From Aralia elata (Eukaryota > Streptophyta > Magnoliopsida > Apiales > Araliaceae): DNA of 64,000 nucleotides. Location: positions 16,863,506-16,927,505 of the forward strand of contig CM068379.1 in assembly GCA_034770075.1 (NCBI GenBank), written 5' to 3'. Below are positions 48,337 through 60,300 of this stretch, piece after piece; position 1 is the first letter of the stretch; each line of letters begins with the position of its first letter. The notes under the pieces are model-generated. The model saw only the letters and a list, made by a program, of their open reading frames with translations, was not told the DNA's origin and searched no databases. A program made the translations under genes and the position numbers.

Positions 48337-50400
48337 TTACACAAAAAGATGGGGATAATTTACCCTTATTTTATCTTCGAGTTCCCACGTTGCCTCCACA
48401 ACCTTGTGGTTATTCCATAATACCTTTATAGAAGTTATAACTTTATTTTTTAAGATTTACTTTTTCCTATCAATTATTTGAATAGGAATTTCTTCATATG
48501 TTAATTTTTTTCAACCTGAATAGGTTTATATTCAATTACATGCCTATAATCTTGCTTATAGAGTCGTAATACCGACACGTGAAACACATTATGCACTTTC
48601 TACCGTATAACGCTTCGTAAGGCGACATACCTATATTTGCATGATAGGTATTATTATAAGCGAATTCTACTAAAGATAGGTGGTCATCCCACTTCCCCTA
48701 AAATCCATAACGCAAGCCTGTAGCATGTCTTCCAGGGTCTGAATCGTTCTCTCGCTTTGTCCGTCTGTTTGAGGATGATACGTCGTATTCAACCTTAGTT
48801 GCGTTCCCATTTGCTCTTGTAAACTCTCTCGGAAGTTTGACATGAAATGCGAATCCCGATCCGAAACAATCGAAACTAGCACTCCATGTCTTGAAACGAT
48901 TTCTTTAACATAGAGTTTAACTAATCGGTATAAATTAAACCTAATTTTAATTGGCAAGAAATGCGCCAACTACGTCAAATGATCCATTATAACCCATATA
49001 GCGGCGTACCCTTTCTGCGTCGTTGGAAGTCCTATTACGAACTCCAAATTTTAATACTTATTCTTCCTTCAAATTTTAATACTCCCTTATTATCGAGTTT
49101 ATACTTAATCTATTCCCTTTCTATAATTTCTCTTCCTTATACTCCCACACTCCTCATCCCTAAGTTATGCTTCCTTTACTCTGTCCAATAAGGTTGGATG
49201 AGTTTCTATTGTAAATCGCTGGTACTAACCTGCGACTCATATATGTAAACAAACAACACCTCACTTCTAAATCCATTTTAGTCATCTCTATTATTGGCCC
49301 ATCTTGAGCCATTAACATTGATAGCTTCTCCCGACCTTTTCTACTTAAAACATCTTCCACTAAGTACATTCGCCTTCCCCGTGTGATATATAATCTCCCA
49401 GTCATAATCTTTTATTAATTCTAACCGCCTTCTCTGATTCATATTTAACTCTTTCTATGTGAAAATATATTTCAGACTTTTTGTGGTCCGTGTATATCTC
49501 ACATTTCTCACCGTATAATTAGTGCTTCCAACTCGTTAAGGCAAACACATCTGTTGCTAATTCGGGGTTATGAGTAGGGTATCCCCTCTCATAATCCTGT
49601 CTCTATTGTGATGTGTACGCAATGACCTTACCATGCTGCATAAGCACGCACCCCAGTCCTCTTTGCGATGCATCACTATAAACTACAAAATTACCTGTAT
49701 CATCTAGTAAGGATAATACAGGTGCCTCACTCAATCTCTTCTTGAGCTCTTGAAAGCTCTTCTCACACTTCTCCGTCCATACATACTTCACTGTCTTCCT
49801 CATCAAATTTGTCAATGGGATAACTATCTTCGAAATTTTTTGCATAAATCTTCGATAGTGGCCCGCTAACCATAAGAAATTAATCACTTCTGTTGGCATC
49901 TTCGGCTGTTCCTAGCAGATTACCACCTCTACCTTTGCTAAATCTATAGATATTCCGTCTTCATTGATCATGTGTCCTAAATAATCTACACATCCATTTC
50001 TTAATAATTTCCCAACTTACATTATCGTCAGACAACGAGAATGCCTCGACGATTTACTACCGCAAAATATTACCTTAGACTAATTCAGGTCTGAAGGTTT
50101 ACACTCTACCATTGCCTCGTGGTTAAATAACTAATCCATTCCCAAAAAATGCGTTAAGTTCTCCCAATTTAATCAGAATTAAATCTGCTATCAACTTATG
50201 TTCTCTAATTTCAACGCAACAACTCTTATGAGTATGCCCAACGAAAATTTCTTCCTCACTAAAAATTTCTATATTCAAGGGAGACTCTCTAGAGGTAAAC
50301 CTAACGTCTAGTAAAAATCACATAATACGTAAAAACAATAGGTCATACCTGAATCAAACAATACATATGCATTTATATTACTAATCGGAATGATACTTGA
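48337..50400 (-). pseudogene. Gypsy B pol remnant
   Basis: The same domains as in Gypsy A: chromodomain tail (stop at 48337-48339), integrase core (48670-48969) with IVSDRD and TYHPQTDGQSERTIQTLE, RNase H pieces (49160-49405, 49603-49899) with VVYSDAS and GLGCVLMQHGK, then a jump to protease. The integrase N-terminal part is shorter: about 230 bases present in A (near 5945-6178) are missing at about 49047. The RT palm is absent, as in A. It has many stops. Confidence 0.85.
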
Positions 50401-50793
50401 GACTACATCTCCGGATGCCACGACATCTTGGACCGTCATATTGAAGGTCCTTGCAGTCGGTCTACTTGGTGAAGCTGAACTAGTTATAGTCAGCTTACCA
50501 CTGTTATTCCCTTTACTGCCGCTTCCCCCATCAGCTCTTTTCTTCGGGCAATTTCTTGCCATATGATCTGTCGATCCACAGATAAAACACCCACTATTTT
50601 TCTTCGAGTTGGGATAGTTAGGAGAGATGTGTCCCTCCTACCCGCAATTATAACATACTGACTTTCCCTTCAAACACATTCCCGTATGACTTCTCTCGCA
50701 ATTACTGCATTGTTCGACCCTCTTTTTTGGGTCTCCTTACTTATTTTTGGTATTCCCGGAATTATTCCACTTTCGTTTCTGGTTTCCACCATT
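50401..50793 (-). pseudogene. Gypsy B gag C-terminus with zinc knuckles
   Basis: Equivalent to 7561-7911. A frame at 50308-50562 reads MARNCPKKRADGGSG into the protease Leu-Phe-Asp-Ser-Gly. The Cys/His clusters lie upstream of it, near 50560-50710. The gag reading stops at the solo LTR fragment. Confidence 0.78.
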
Positions 50794-50798
50794 TCCTC

Positions 50799-51620
50799 TG
50801 TAACGCCCCCAAAATCGAGACCAACTTAATTCCGATCTTGTGAATTAAATACTATCTTAATTCAGCTTTACATCATACTAAGATGAAATAATAGCTGAAA
50901 ATGCGGATAATTTAAAACTTTTTATATCTTTCTTCCTTTCTTCGTTCCCTGAATCGCAACCTTTACGATTATATATATATATTTCAGAATCATATTTACT
51001 TTATTATGATTCATCTTATCAGAGTAGTCATGAGTATGTTCAACTCAATCTTCAATACAAATTCTTTCTTATATAGTATTATCACTATAGAACTTTATAT
51101 TACAAAGCAATCATCACAACATAATCAGAACAAATATTATTTATTTACTGAATATCTCAGAAATTTACACACATGTCAATTACACATATCAAAACTATCA
51201 ACATAGTTCTATACAATTTCTAATTCAAGAAAATTTAATCCTTCGCATGTCTGCTAATCCTTATCATCCAGATGACAAATATTATCGCATTAGATTGACC
51301 TGCAAAAAGTTTATTTTTTGAGCTCGACAGCTCAACAAATTTAATAACTTTCATGCTTCATATAGCACATAATTTCATGCTCATTTCATATATATCTCAT
51401 GATTATAATTCTAAACAACATAATTCATATGTTTAACATATCCCATATCACATCAAGACTGAGTTCCAAAACTCAATCAATTTCAGTCATAAGTTGACTT
51501 TCACAATTCAACAAGCATAAAGTATAATTTAACATATTTGTGAAAATCTCATATAATATCAAGATCACATAACACAAAGGAACTAAAAAACATGCCTTGA
51601 TTAGAGATTACCGTTATAAT
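50799..51620 (-). mobile_element. Truncated solo LTR (LARD-related family)
   Basis: Starts TGTAACGCCCCCAAAATC after TCCTC (50794-50798) and is collinear with 7917-8758. The remaining ~3 kb is gone; the sequence joins the Gypsy right LTR at 51621. Confidence 0.88.
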
Positions 51621-52077
51621 TAACTAATTCGGTTAACCAAACCGTAAAATTTTTGTCCAAAGTTTTTTTATTAGAGATTATGTCTACTATTCCCGAATAA
51701 ACGCTATGTCGTAATTCGAAAATTCAAAAAAACGAAAAGGCATTTTTCGACATGAATAGTGCTTTTACGTCTTTTCTCGATAAAAATATTTTTATTGGAG
51801 ATTACGTCTCCCTTTCCTAAATAAACGCTATGACGTAATTCGAAATGTCGAAAAACGAAAGAGGGTTTTCTGTGTTTTATGAATAGTGATTTATCGTTTT
51901 TTCTCGAAAAAATTTTTATAACGTCTAAAAATCCCAACACATATACATAATCACATAACACAGTCAATAATCGGGCTTTAAACATATAATACACAATCAT
52001 TCCATTAAAATATTTATTTTATTTATAAATATTAAAAATCCTAATTACATGAATAAGCTACATTCTCGATCGTTACA
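51621..52077 (-). repeat. Right LTR remnant of Gypsy B
   Basis: Starts TAACTAATTCGGTTAACC and ends CGATCGTTACA, equivalent to 28334-28741 in unit A, with an intact terminal CA. Confidence 0.88.
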
Positions 52078-52082
52078 TTTGT

Positions 52083-53299
52083 TGAAGGCCTCTACGTCGA
52101 GCACACAGCCGATACATTGAAGAAATAACTTTACATTTAAATGAAGACTGGAGATTCGACTGAGTTAATTCAGAGTTTGAGTAGAGTCTAGCTACTCACA
52201 CAGAGCAGAGTTATCCAAGGCTTGGAAAAAAGTTGCATAATTAGAGCCTTCACTGCTAAGAGTTGTCCCAATCAACAATATGTTTCATCATACTGACCTC
52301 AAAACTAGAAGCCCTTAGTCCAACTTTAAGGAATCCTATGAAAAGACAACTCGATGTGACTAGTCATAGTTTCTAAGGTATGATGTTTCAAAAGTATAAT
52401 CAAAGATATCGTGACACGTGGTAACCAACCATTTATAGTTAAATATAACAAATCATTTAAGTGAAGAAAATATTAAAGTAACAGTATTTTCAATCTCTGT
52501 TTATCAACTACAATCTCAACGGTCAAGAACTCATCAAATGGGAAGAAAATGCTATAAGTGGTATATAGCCAAGTCCTTTGCATAGAGATCAAGAACTGAA
52601 CAATTAAAGCAACAACTAGAATAGTTTTTTCCACAGCAAAGCAACAGGTTGTGGATGCCTTTTTATAGCTATCAAGTAAATGTGAAAATACAAGATAAGA
52701 TACAAGATAACCTCTATCACTTTGCCTATTTGTTATAAGAGATATTTTATAATTTTTGGACTTAATTTCGAATTATGAAGATTATTGGGAATTTGAACAG
52801 AAACGGCTATGAAGTAAATAGTAAACCTAATCAGAAAATTTTAAAAAACTCACAGGAATTCAAAAATGAGTACATCTAGCCCTGTTATAAAGGGTTTTCC
52901 CAAACTAATTCGGCAAGTATGACTGGTACAAGGTTCGAAGAACAGAAAAATAAATAAAAGCTGTTTATGTAAGCAAAAACTGCGTAATACAAATTTATTG
53001 AAGAATATAAGTTAAAACTAAGCTATGGGGCTTAAGTTTTCAAAAGAATAAAGTTTAGAGTATCAAAATGCAAAAATGGATAGAAAGTGACCTTTAAAAT
53101 AGGTTTAAAGGAGTAAATAATATTAAAATATAATTACGGGAAGTAACCGACAAAGATTAATATTATTATGAGGGAATTAATATGTTAATATTTCATAATG
53201 TTATATGTGACCCAGAATTGAGCGCGGGAGGAGGATACGAGACTAAATAGCTAAGTCACACAAGTTCTTTTGAATTCTTTAAATTCTTCGTAATGTGTG
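52083..53299. other. Unit B spacer, no gene seen
   Basis: Collinear with 28747-29899 and with unit C from about 58890. It keeps the ~75-base block (52201-52285) missing in unit A. Confidence 0.65.
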
Positions 53300-54448
53300 C
53301 CATGCACTCTTTTAATTGTTGAAATTGTACTTTGGAGATATATGCATTTTCTTGTGATATTTAAAGTAAAGAGTTGATGCCATTTGTTTAGCTAAACTCT
53401 GTCAACAAACTGTTCATATTTGAATAATCCTCTCGAAACGTTTGAATTTCTATAAATTTCTTAAAGATAAGTTGAATGCTTCAAACCAAATTTTTCTTGG
53501 TGCGGATTCCTGATGGTATAAACTGATTTGAACAACCCTATTATATAAGGGAGTGTCAGGCGAGCCGACCATTTACCGTTGAATGCCGGTGAAGAAATGA
53601 TAGAATCATTAGCGCACCGTTAAAATACGGCGTGAATATGATGAAGTCATAACTTGGGGATGTTATTAGACTTACCTAATAATACCGTATGGAGAATTCG
53701 CAATCTTTGTGAGTGTTGAACATATTGAAGAGTTCCCAGTCTTTGACTGATTAAGTTTATAATCAGTTTTTAGTCCCTACGACCTCTTATCTCTCTAAAA
53801 ATATCAAAATCCTTATGAATAACGATGTGATGAATTTCATAGACTCTGAAATCCAAAGCTGGATATTTTGTGATCTTACTATTGTTCATTATAAGTTTCT
53901 CTTTAAATCATCAGTTTTACAGTTATCTGTGATGTTAATTTTGTAGCTGAAATTTATACTCGTGCTTATGTTCTAAAATCTTTTAAACTTGTGAAGCAAA
54001 TTTGTTGCACACCCTTGCATTCTATTTAAATTTTCAGATAAGGCAGAAGGATCGAAAAGATCCGGAGTTAAAGATAAAGAGAAGGGAAAAGTAAAATATT
54101 GATGTAACATATTAGCTATGTTATACTAATTTTTGTAATATTGTAAATTGCATAATGATGTAATCAAGTATTATAAATTTTGTAAGGAGTAGAGATATGG
54201 AAATATGTAATTTCATTTGCATGTAATTTATTGTAAACGAGCCTAGTGTGTATTATATAGGCAGGTGTTGAGAATGTTAGGTTTGAGACCTAGGGAATAA
54301 GGAATGGATTGTTATTTAATGTTATGATGAGACAGGTAGTGATTGTATAAGAAAATGATGCTTGAATATTAAGCATGTGTGATGAATGTATTTGGATAGT
54401 GATGCACCAAATCAGTTGTAGAGAGTACAGAGATTTGGGGGCATCACA
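53300..54448 (+). mobile_element. LTR-like segment ending GGGGGCATCACA, unit B copy
   Basis: The counterpart of 29900-31025, ending GATTTGGGGGCATCACA followed by ACAAC. The left boundary is arbitrary for the same reason. Confidence 0.45.
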
Positions 54449-55149
54449 ACAACATATCCAGTAGTTATTTTTAGGTTCTTACTTAACTATCTGGTATTTG
54501 GGGTTATATTTTGCATATATATGTTAATTGTAACTTGCCCGTCAACAGATAGGATAGTTTGACTACTTTTATAATTGCGTTTTTCACATTACTTGGTCAT
54601 CTTGGTTGATTTGTATTCCTAACTAAACTTAATCAGTAAATCAACGGATAAAGATAACTTAACTGATAATAGTTCAACTTGTATTTATAGTTTAGTTCAA
54701 CTTGTATTTATAGTTTAGTTTAGCTCTGACTAAAAACCAACAACTAAGCTAACTAGAGTCAGTTATCCTTAAAACTAATTTTCTAACATTGAAGTCCTTA
54801 GTCAAAGGTTAAAAGACACATTGGAAAAGCAGTTCCTTCGTATCTTTAATCGTCTGACCAGTTTCGGTTAATCTATTGACCAATTTTTAAAGACAGTGTT
54901 AGTTGAATAAAATCTTAACAGTTAGACAAGAACTTTCTCACATTGAGTTCATTGAACTCTGGCATGCCCTCGTGCAAAATTATTCAAGCACAACACCAAT
55001 AAAAAATGTAATAAATAAGATCTTGAAAAGAAAATAGCTAGTCCCAATATTTATATTTTTTTGATAAACATAATAAATCACTTACCAAAAAATTTCTTTA
55101 GGTTCCCCTCTATCCTTTTACATGGTTATCCCCACCCCAATTTAGTTGA

Positions 55150-55155
<6 letters not shown>

Positions 55156-55204
<49 letters not shown>
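55156..55204. repeat. (AT)n-(AC)n compound microsatellite
   Basis: An AT run (55156-55187) passes directly into an AC run (to 55204). Only this unit has the AC part. Confidence 0.95.
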
Positions 55205-55787
55205 GTATATATGTCAACACAAGTCACAAAATTGAATTTTGAGTAAAACGTGGAAGTCTATACCACAAGATAGAATAAATTATGGTGGGGCTATTCTTAA
55301 TTTATACCTATCTCATGTATACACATATGTAACAATTATAATTCGATTGAAAACTTTCACTATACATAGAAATGCTCAATTTATTTTGTAGATGGGAAAT
55401 CAGATTTTGCCAAACCCTCAAAATCTCATTCAAGTGTTGGTATTCATTAATATATTACTGTAAAGAGGGTGTTATTAATGTAGGTTGAATCAAAATTTGG
55501 CATATTCTATTCATCATCCAATAAACTACATGGTTATCCCAACTATAGACACCCAGAATGTTTTGCACTTTTGTAAATCACATTTTTCAAATAATTTGGA
55601 AGAGTTAAAATGACACTTTATCATTAATTAGGGTAAGCAATTACAAAAATTATAGTGGAATGACTTAATTGTAATTTAGACATAATAGAAGGTAACAAAT
55701 TGCAAAAAACCACCTTAAATGATTCCCAAAAAAGATCAATACTTAGAAATAAATCATTTAGCAAGAACAATTCCCAAGGTAGCCCAG

Positions 55788-55826
55788 CCCCCCCCCCCCC
55801 CCCCCCTCCCCCCCCCCCCCCCCCCC
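55788..55826. repeat. Poly-C tract, 38 C with one T
   Basis: Nineteen C, one T, nineteen C. The site in unit A is a short GGCCCCC run (32328-32334) and in unit C a 20-base C-rich run (62439-62458). The long poly-Pro and poly-Gly frames across it are artefacts. Confidence 0.9.
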
Positions 55827-56551
55827 GAGCACTATACTCTCTCCGTCCCTGCATTCAAGTGTTGGTATTCCCTATAATATAGTGCAGGTGTTAATATAGG
55901 TTGACTCAAAATTTGTCTCATTCTCTGTCTCATTTAATAATATTTACTTTGTGTTGTAATGTTACACAAATAAGCTATACACAAAAATTTGTGCACGAGT
56001 AGTATTAAAAATAGAGAATATAGGAAGCAGGACCTACCATGGAATGTTTTACATATTTTTATTGGTATGCAATATATGGGTTGGTCCTACGGTTAGTGCA
56101 CAATATTTTTATTTTTTTTTATAATTTTTGTACATGGTATTATTCTTACTTTGTGGTTAGGAGTTGAAATCCGTTCTAATCTCGTTCAAGTGCTAGGTGT
56201 TAATATAGGTTGAATCAAAATATGTCCTATTCTTCGTCTCAATTATTAAAATATATTGTTATTTCCAAACATATTTACTATGTGGTCGAAGATTAAAATC
56301 TTTTCAAACTTCGTTTAATGTTCATATTCATTAAAATACTATAGTGGGGTTTTAATAAAGGTTTGAATTCAAATTTGTCTTATTCTTTGTCTCATTTAAT
56401 AAATAAATAAAAAGATATAGACAACAATACGTGATATTGGATGAGAACAGTAAATTTGGATTCGAGTGGGTGACATGAAGTGGGTTGTTGGTTAGGGTCT
56501 CTTAAATATACAAAACCTTGTGCTCCATGTATCTTTTTGTCATGCATTCAC

Positions 56552-56558
56552 TATAAAT
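56552..56558 (+). promoter_or_regulatory. TATA box of nsLTP gene 2
   Basis: TATAAAT, 97 bases before the ATG, in the same context as in genes 1 and 3. Confidence 0.7.
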
Positions 56559-56648
56559 TAGTAGATAGGGTCAGTTACATTGCATTGCATAAGCACCATC
56601 ACACATTCATATACCCATCTCACTCAATTCTCTCTCCAAAAAATTTCG

Positions 56649-57390
56649 ATGGCCAAACAAAACGCGGTTTGCTCTACATGGTTGATCACCATGGTGGTTT
56701 TAGCTCTGATACTTACAAATTCTCCGACTGCAAAAGCAGAAGTTAATTGCAAGGATTGTGTTATGAAGATAATCCCATGCAAGGGATTTCTTACTGGTGA
56801 AGCTCCAACAATAAGTGCTGCATGTTGCAGTGGTGCACAAGAGCTAGACCAAATAGCAATTGGTTCAGAAGTTGATAAAAGAGCTATATGTGTGTGCTTG
56901 AAGGCGGCAGCGGAGTCTCTTCCTATCAGAATTGACAGGGCAAACCAAATTGCCCCGCTATGCCACCTTAAAACTAAGTTTGAAGTCCGACCCGACATTG
57001 ACTGCAACAAGTATATACATATCCCCATATATCATCCATTATATATAAATCTCTTCTCTTTTCAAAATAATAAAATATAAAAAATAAAATTAAAAAATAA
57101 ATTCTCACTGGATTTAAATTGTTGACGGAATTATTATAATTTCTCAAAAACAAATTTATACTTTGTAATACTTTTTAGGTAATTCATAATATTAACTATT
57201 TTACTAATCAAAATCAAAAAAATTTACATTACTTTCAAATTAATTTTTTAATTTTGCAAACTGAATGAAAGAAACTAATTAAATGGGAATCTTTTTGTAA
57301 AATGGAAGGAGTAACATATATATTATTAGTTTTTGTGTGCTATTCTAATTTTAACTGTATTTGTAATTTTTGTGTATCTGCAGGCTTTAA
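56649..57390 (+). CDS. nsLTP gene 2, intact two-exon gene
   Basis: A type-1 non-specific lipid-transfer protein. Exon 1 is 56649-57010; the intron 57011-57383 starts GTATATAC and ends GTGTATCTGCAG; exon 2 is 57384-57390 (G-CTT-TAA). The product is 122 residues: a signal peptide to A30 (AKA/E), then about 92 mature residues, the usual nsLTP1 size. Eight cysteines (34, 44, 59, 60, 81, 83, 105, 119) have nsLTP1 spacing and should form four disulphides around a lipid tunnel. C37 is extra. The first lipid-contact motif is recognisable (VDKRAICVCLK); the usual second motif Pro-Tyr-x-Ile-Ser is replaced by FEVRP. The splice sites are my inference. If the intron is retained, the frame runs on to 143 residues. 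The protein should enter the secretory pathway. Its ligand and role are unknown. Confidence 0.88.
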
Positions 57391-60300
57391 ATTAATGATG
57401 CAGATGAAACATTTTGCTAGAGAAACAAAATAGTTGGCTTGCAAAATTGAGGATTATTATGTGCACTAGCTAGCTGGAGTTTTTTTTTTTTGTTTTATTG
57501 ATCGATCATCTATGTTGTACTGCAACTTAAAAATTAATGAAAATAATACTATTTGGTTTCTAGTTGGCTATTCTTATTGGGCAATTCTGTTTGATCAAAT
57601 AGATCATAGGACCATGGCATACAAAGAAATAATACCTCGTGAATGATCTGTCTGTGATGTAAAGGGGTCTTGATAATAGAAAAGAGATATATTTTGCTCG
57701 ATGTGTTTTCTTAAAAGTCAAAATTTTAAAACTAATATAACCCGAGCAAAGAAAATATATATCACCCCAGTAACACAACATATATTTACCTTTTTAAGCA
57801 GTTTGTTTTAATGTTGTATATTATTTTGATAATTTTAGCTAGTATTTAGTTATTGATGGTTAGGTCAGTCAAAAGTATTTAATATTTCAAATTTTCACAT
57901 TAGATTATAATTTTAATTAATTGGAATTTCTTTACTAATTAACTACTAGTTTTATTTGAAAGTGTTAGTACTTCCTACTTTAAATTTTGACTCAAAATTT
58001 ATCCTATTCTTTGTCTCACTTAAAAAATCAAATGGTTATCCCCACCTATATTATCATGTGATAAGGGGTTCAAGTCCTTTAGAAGCTCATTCAAATGTTC
58101 AGTGTTAATGTCGGTTGAATCAAAATATGTCTTACTATGTCTCATCTAATAAACTACATTGTTATCCCCACCCATATTTACCATGTGATAAGGGGTTCAA
58201 AACCTAACAAATCTCATTCATTAATAATGTAACGGGTTATTAATATAGGTTTGAATTCAAATTTGTCCCATTCTTTCTCTCACCTATGTTTGGTTTATAT
58301 ATATAATTTACTAATTATAAATAGTAGATTTGATGATGAATAAATTTGCAAAAGTTAATTTTGTTTAACATGCACTACCGTTATGTTGATTATTTTAATA
58401 TTTGCAAAAAGGCTTGCAATGCTTTGTATGGCTTAGTACTTGAATCTTAGTATTTATTGTATAGTTTTCGATCCAAATGAAAATCCTTAGTGTAGCTAGG
58501 TGCTTAAATGTTTACTTTCTCATTTATAATTGTTAAGTTAATTCATTCTAAAAAGAACTTGGAGCATCGAGGAAGAGATACTTAGAGAAGTGAACATGGA
58601 GAACGAACCAGGGAAATGTATCAAGAGTAGAGTTAAGCTTTCATTGCATACACTAAGAGCTTAGGCTAGGCGTACGTCGAACAATTAACTCAACGCCTAG
58701 TCAAAACTAAATGTTAAGCTAACTCTACGTTGAGAAGACTACTGAGGCTTCAAACTTATAGCTCTACACTGGGTAGAAGACTGAGAATTCGAGTAAGTTA
58801 AGTCAAAACTTAAGTAACGTCAAGTTATTGATCACATAGATAAAAACTGGCCAACGTTTCGAGAAAAGTTGTTCAGAGTCTTTTTTGCTGAACGCCTCTA
58901 CGTCGAGCACACAGCCGAAACATTGAAAAAATAACATTACATTTAAACGAAAACTGGGGATTTGACTGAGTTAATTCAGAGTTTGAGTAGCGTCTAGCTA
59001 CTCACACAGAGTAGAGTTGTCCAAGGCTTTGAAAACAGTTGTTTAGAGCCTTCACTGCTCAGAGTTGTCCCAATCAACAATACGTTTCATTATACTGACC
59101 TCAAAGCTAGAAGCTCTTAGTCCAACTTTAAGGAATTCTTTGAAAAGACAACTTGATGTGACTAGTCATAGTTTGTAAGTTATGATGGTTCAAAAGTACA
59201 ATCAAAGATATCGTGACACGTGGTAACCTACCATTTATAGTTAAATATAACAAATCATTTAAGTGAAGAAAATATTAAAGTAACAGTATTTTCAATCTCT
59301 GTTTATCAACTACAATCTTAACGGTCGAGAATTCATCGAATGGGAAGAAACTAGCTAAGTGGTATATAGCCAAGTCCTTTGCACAAAGATCAAGAACTGA
59401 ACAATTAAAGCAACAACTAGAATAGGTTTTTCTACAGCAAAGCAACAAGTTGTGGATGCCTTTTTATAGCTATCAAGTAAATGTGAAAATACAAGATAAG
59501 ATACAGTATAAGCTCTATCACTTCACCTATTTGTTATAAGAGATATTTCATAATTTTTGGACTTAATTTTGAATTATGAAGATTATTGGGAATTTGAACA
59601 GAAATGGCTATGAAGTAAATAGTAAACCTAATCAGAAAATTTTTAAAAATTCACAAGAATTCTAAAATGAGTATGTCTAGCCCTGTTATAAAGTGTTTTC
59701 CCAAACTAATTCGGCAAGTACGACTGGTACAAGGTTCGATGAACGGGAAAATTAATAAAAGCTGGTTAAGTAAGCAAAAACTGCGTAATAAAAATTTATT
59801 GAGGAATATAAGTGAAAACTAAGTTATAGGGCTTAAGTTTTCAAAAAAATAAAGTTTAGATTATCGAAATGCAAAAATGGATAGAAAGTGACCTTTAAAA
59901 TAGGTTTAAAGGAGTAAATAATATTAAAATATAATTACAGGAAGTAACCGACAAAGATTAATATTATTATGAGGGAATTAATATGTTAATATTCCATAAT
60001 GTTATAGGTGACTCAAAATTGAGTGTGAGAGGAGGATACGAGGCTAAATAGCTAAGTCAGACAAGTTCTTTTGAATTCTTTAACTTCTTCATAATGCGTG
60101 TCATGCACTCTTTCAATTATTGAAATTGTACTCTGGAGATATATGCATTTTCTTGTGATATTTAAAGTAAAGAGTTGATGCCATTTGTTTCGACTAAACT
60201 CTGTCAACAAACTGTTCATATTTGAATGATTACTCTCGAAGCGTTGAATTTCTATAAATTCCTTAAAGATAAGTTGAATGCTTCAAACCAAATTTTTCTT

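Larger units (their letters stand above)
44836..52077 (-). mobile_element. Tekay/Del-type Gypsy retrotransposon B (deleted)
   Basis: The same insertion as Gypsy A, at the same site with the same TSD TTTGT (44831-44835, 52078-52082). It keeps the left LTR, a pol remnant, the gag zinc knuckles and the first 822 bases of the solo LTR, then jumps directly to the last 457 bases of the right LTR at 51620/51621. Because it shares the solo LTR and the internal duplication with unit A, it derives from the same insertion and not from a second one. Confidence 0.9.
54449..56551. other. nsLTP gene 2 upstream region
   Basis: Collinear with the gene 1 upstream region. It has a short local duplication, TAGTTCAACTTGTATTTATAG repeated near 54670-54715 (also in unit C, not in A), an AT/AC microsatellite and a long C tract. 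No gene was seen. Confidence 0.65.

Noticed and set aside
1706..52077. Endogenous virus interpretation of the Gypsy elements
   Set aside because: The domain order, chromodomain, tRNA-Met-type primer site and lack of any envelope-like frame fit a plant chromovirus retrotransposon.
55624..55882. Poly-glycine and poly-proline frames
   Set aside because: They are translations of a 39-base C tract in two directions, with no domain and no counterpart in the other units.
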